Shown: positions 63,870-64,000 of the stretch, piece by piece
Layout of the letters: each line of letters begins with the position of its first letter
Numbering within the stretch: the first letter of the stretch is position 1
Origin: Tridacna crocea
Taxonomy: Eukaryota; Mollusca; Bivalvia; Cardiida; Cardiidae
Length of the DNA stretch: 64,000 nt
Assembly: GCA_943736015.1 (NCBI GenBank)
Contig: OX031073.1
Coordinates: forward strand, 24,889,210-24,953,209
Direction: 5' to 3'
The notes under the pieces: generated by a model
Told to the model about the DNA's origin: nothing
What the model saw: the letters and a program-made list of their open reading frames with translations, nothing else
Database searches by the model: none
Made by a program: the position numbers and the translations under genes

Positions 63870-64000
63870 AACAAATAAATGCACAGCTCGAGTACAAACC
63901 GCATCTGGCGGGATTCAAACCCTTAAAGGGACAAATACCTTCGTTTTTCGAGGATTAAAAGACTAATACCATAACCACTGAGCCAAAGAGATATCTCTCT
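63870..64000 (-). repeat. tRNA-derived SINE, cut by window end
   Basis: Minus strand: GCTCAGTGGTTATGGTATT (A box) and GGGTTTGAATCCCGCCAG (B box), then CGGTTTGTACTCG. Same family as 61205 and 22855. Confidence 0.7.

Noticed and set aside
1-64000. Autonomous DNA transposase for any of the miniature families
   Set aside because: No DDE-type or piggyBac-like coding segment could be read on either strand.

Overview
This is eukaryotic, AT-rich, intron- and transposon-dense animal DNA. The organism is most likely a bivalve mollusc, possibly a dreissenid mussel. That guess rests on remembered resemblance of the short palindromic elements and was not checked by any search. No rRNA, CRISPR array, bacterial operon or intact transposase is visible. 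Only about 7 percent of the window can be read as protein-coding exon; most of the rest is intron filled with non-autonomous elements.

Two protein genes run tail to tail. (1) On the + strand, 15 phase-compatible exons from position 1 to 44845 encode the C-terminal 753 residues of a CAP-Gly-domain protein. Its 5' end lies left of the window. It has a Cys-containing lead-in, a CAP-Gly domain, a short conserved-looking helical segment, and a long basic then acidic disordered tail. (2) On the - strand, 13 exons from 62887 down to 47101 encode 694 residues of an adhesion G-protein-coupled receptor: a HormR-like Cys module, a GAIN region, a GPS with the HLT cleavage triplet, seven transmembrane helices and a short tail. 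Its N-terminus lies right of the window. The stop codons are 2.25 kb apart. For both genes the exon phases add up exactly with no frame break, which is the main support for the models.

Repeats by region. 2.64-4.92 kb: a minisatellite that flips orientation at about 3.305 kb. 5-20 kb: dense miniature elements (families A-E, G-J and N below), several nested. 20.2-21.5 kb: a decayed LINE endonuclease region. 25.9-26.5 kb: a LINE 3' end. 29.0-29.7, 32.3-33.9, 37.7-38.8 and 12.6-13.0 kb: tandem repeats. 35.7-48.1 kb: four copies of a long palindrome (family F). 61.2-64.0 kb: tRNA-derived SINE copies.

Family labels are mine. A: about 228-bp element in TTAA with a near-perfect 60-70 bp central palindrome. 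B: about 270 bp with two CAGCCTGCGCAG-type palindromes. C: about 240 bp with GAGCCATGCTCTG ends. D: TGTGACCCATCACG ends. E: 87-bp complete palindrome. F: GTACGGTCAGGTGGCAGG palindrome. G: GACAGTGTAGATC palindrome. H: about 370 bp with GTAGACCCGTAAC ends. I: ends reading GTGCACTTAATTTTC. J: about 400 bp with CAAGCCAAGG ends. K: AAATTTATTTCATCGAG elements. L: GCCCGTATTCACCAACC ends.

The most interesting observations are: family A copies nested in at least six other repeats at TTAA; substitutions mirrored on both arms of the family A hairpins; a family C element whose terminal repeat appears to supply the 3' splice site of the last coding exon of the CAP-Gly gene; a minisatellite that grew from an internal piece of another family C copy; and an isolated GC-rich block at 41.35-41.55 kb.
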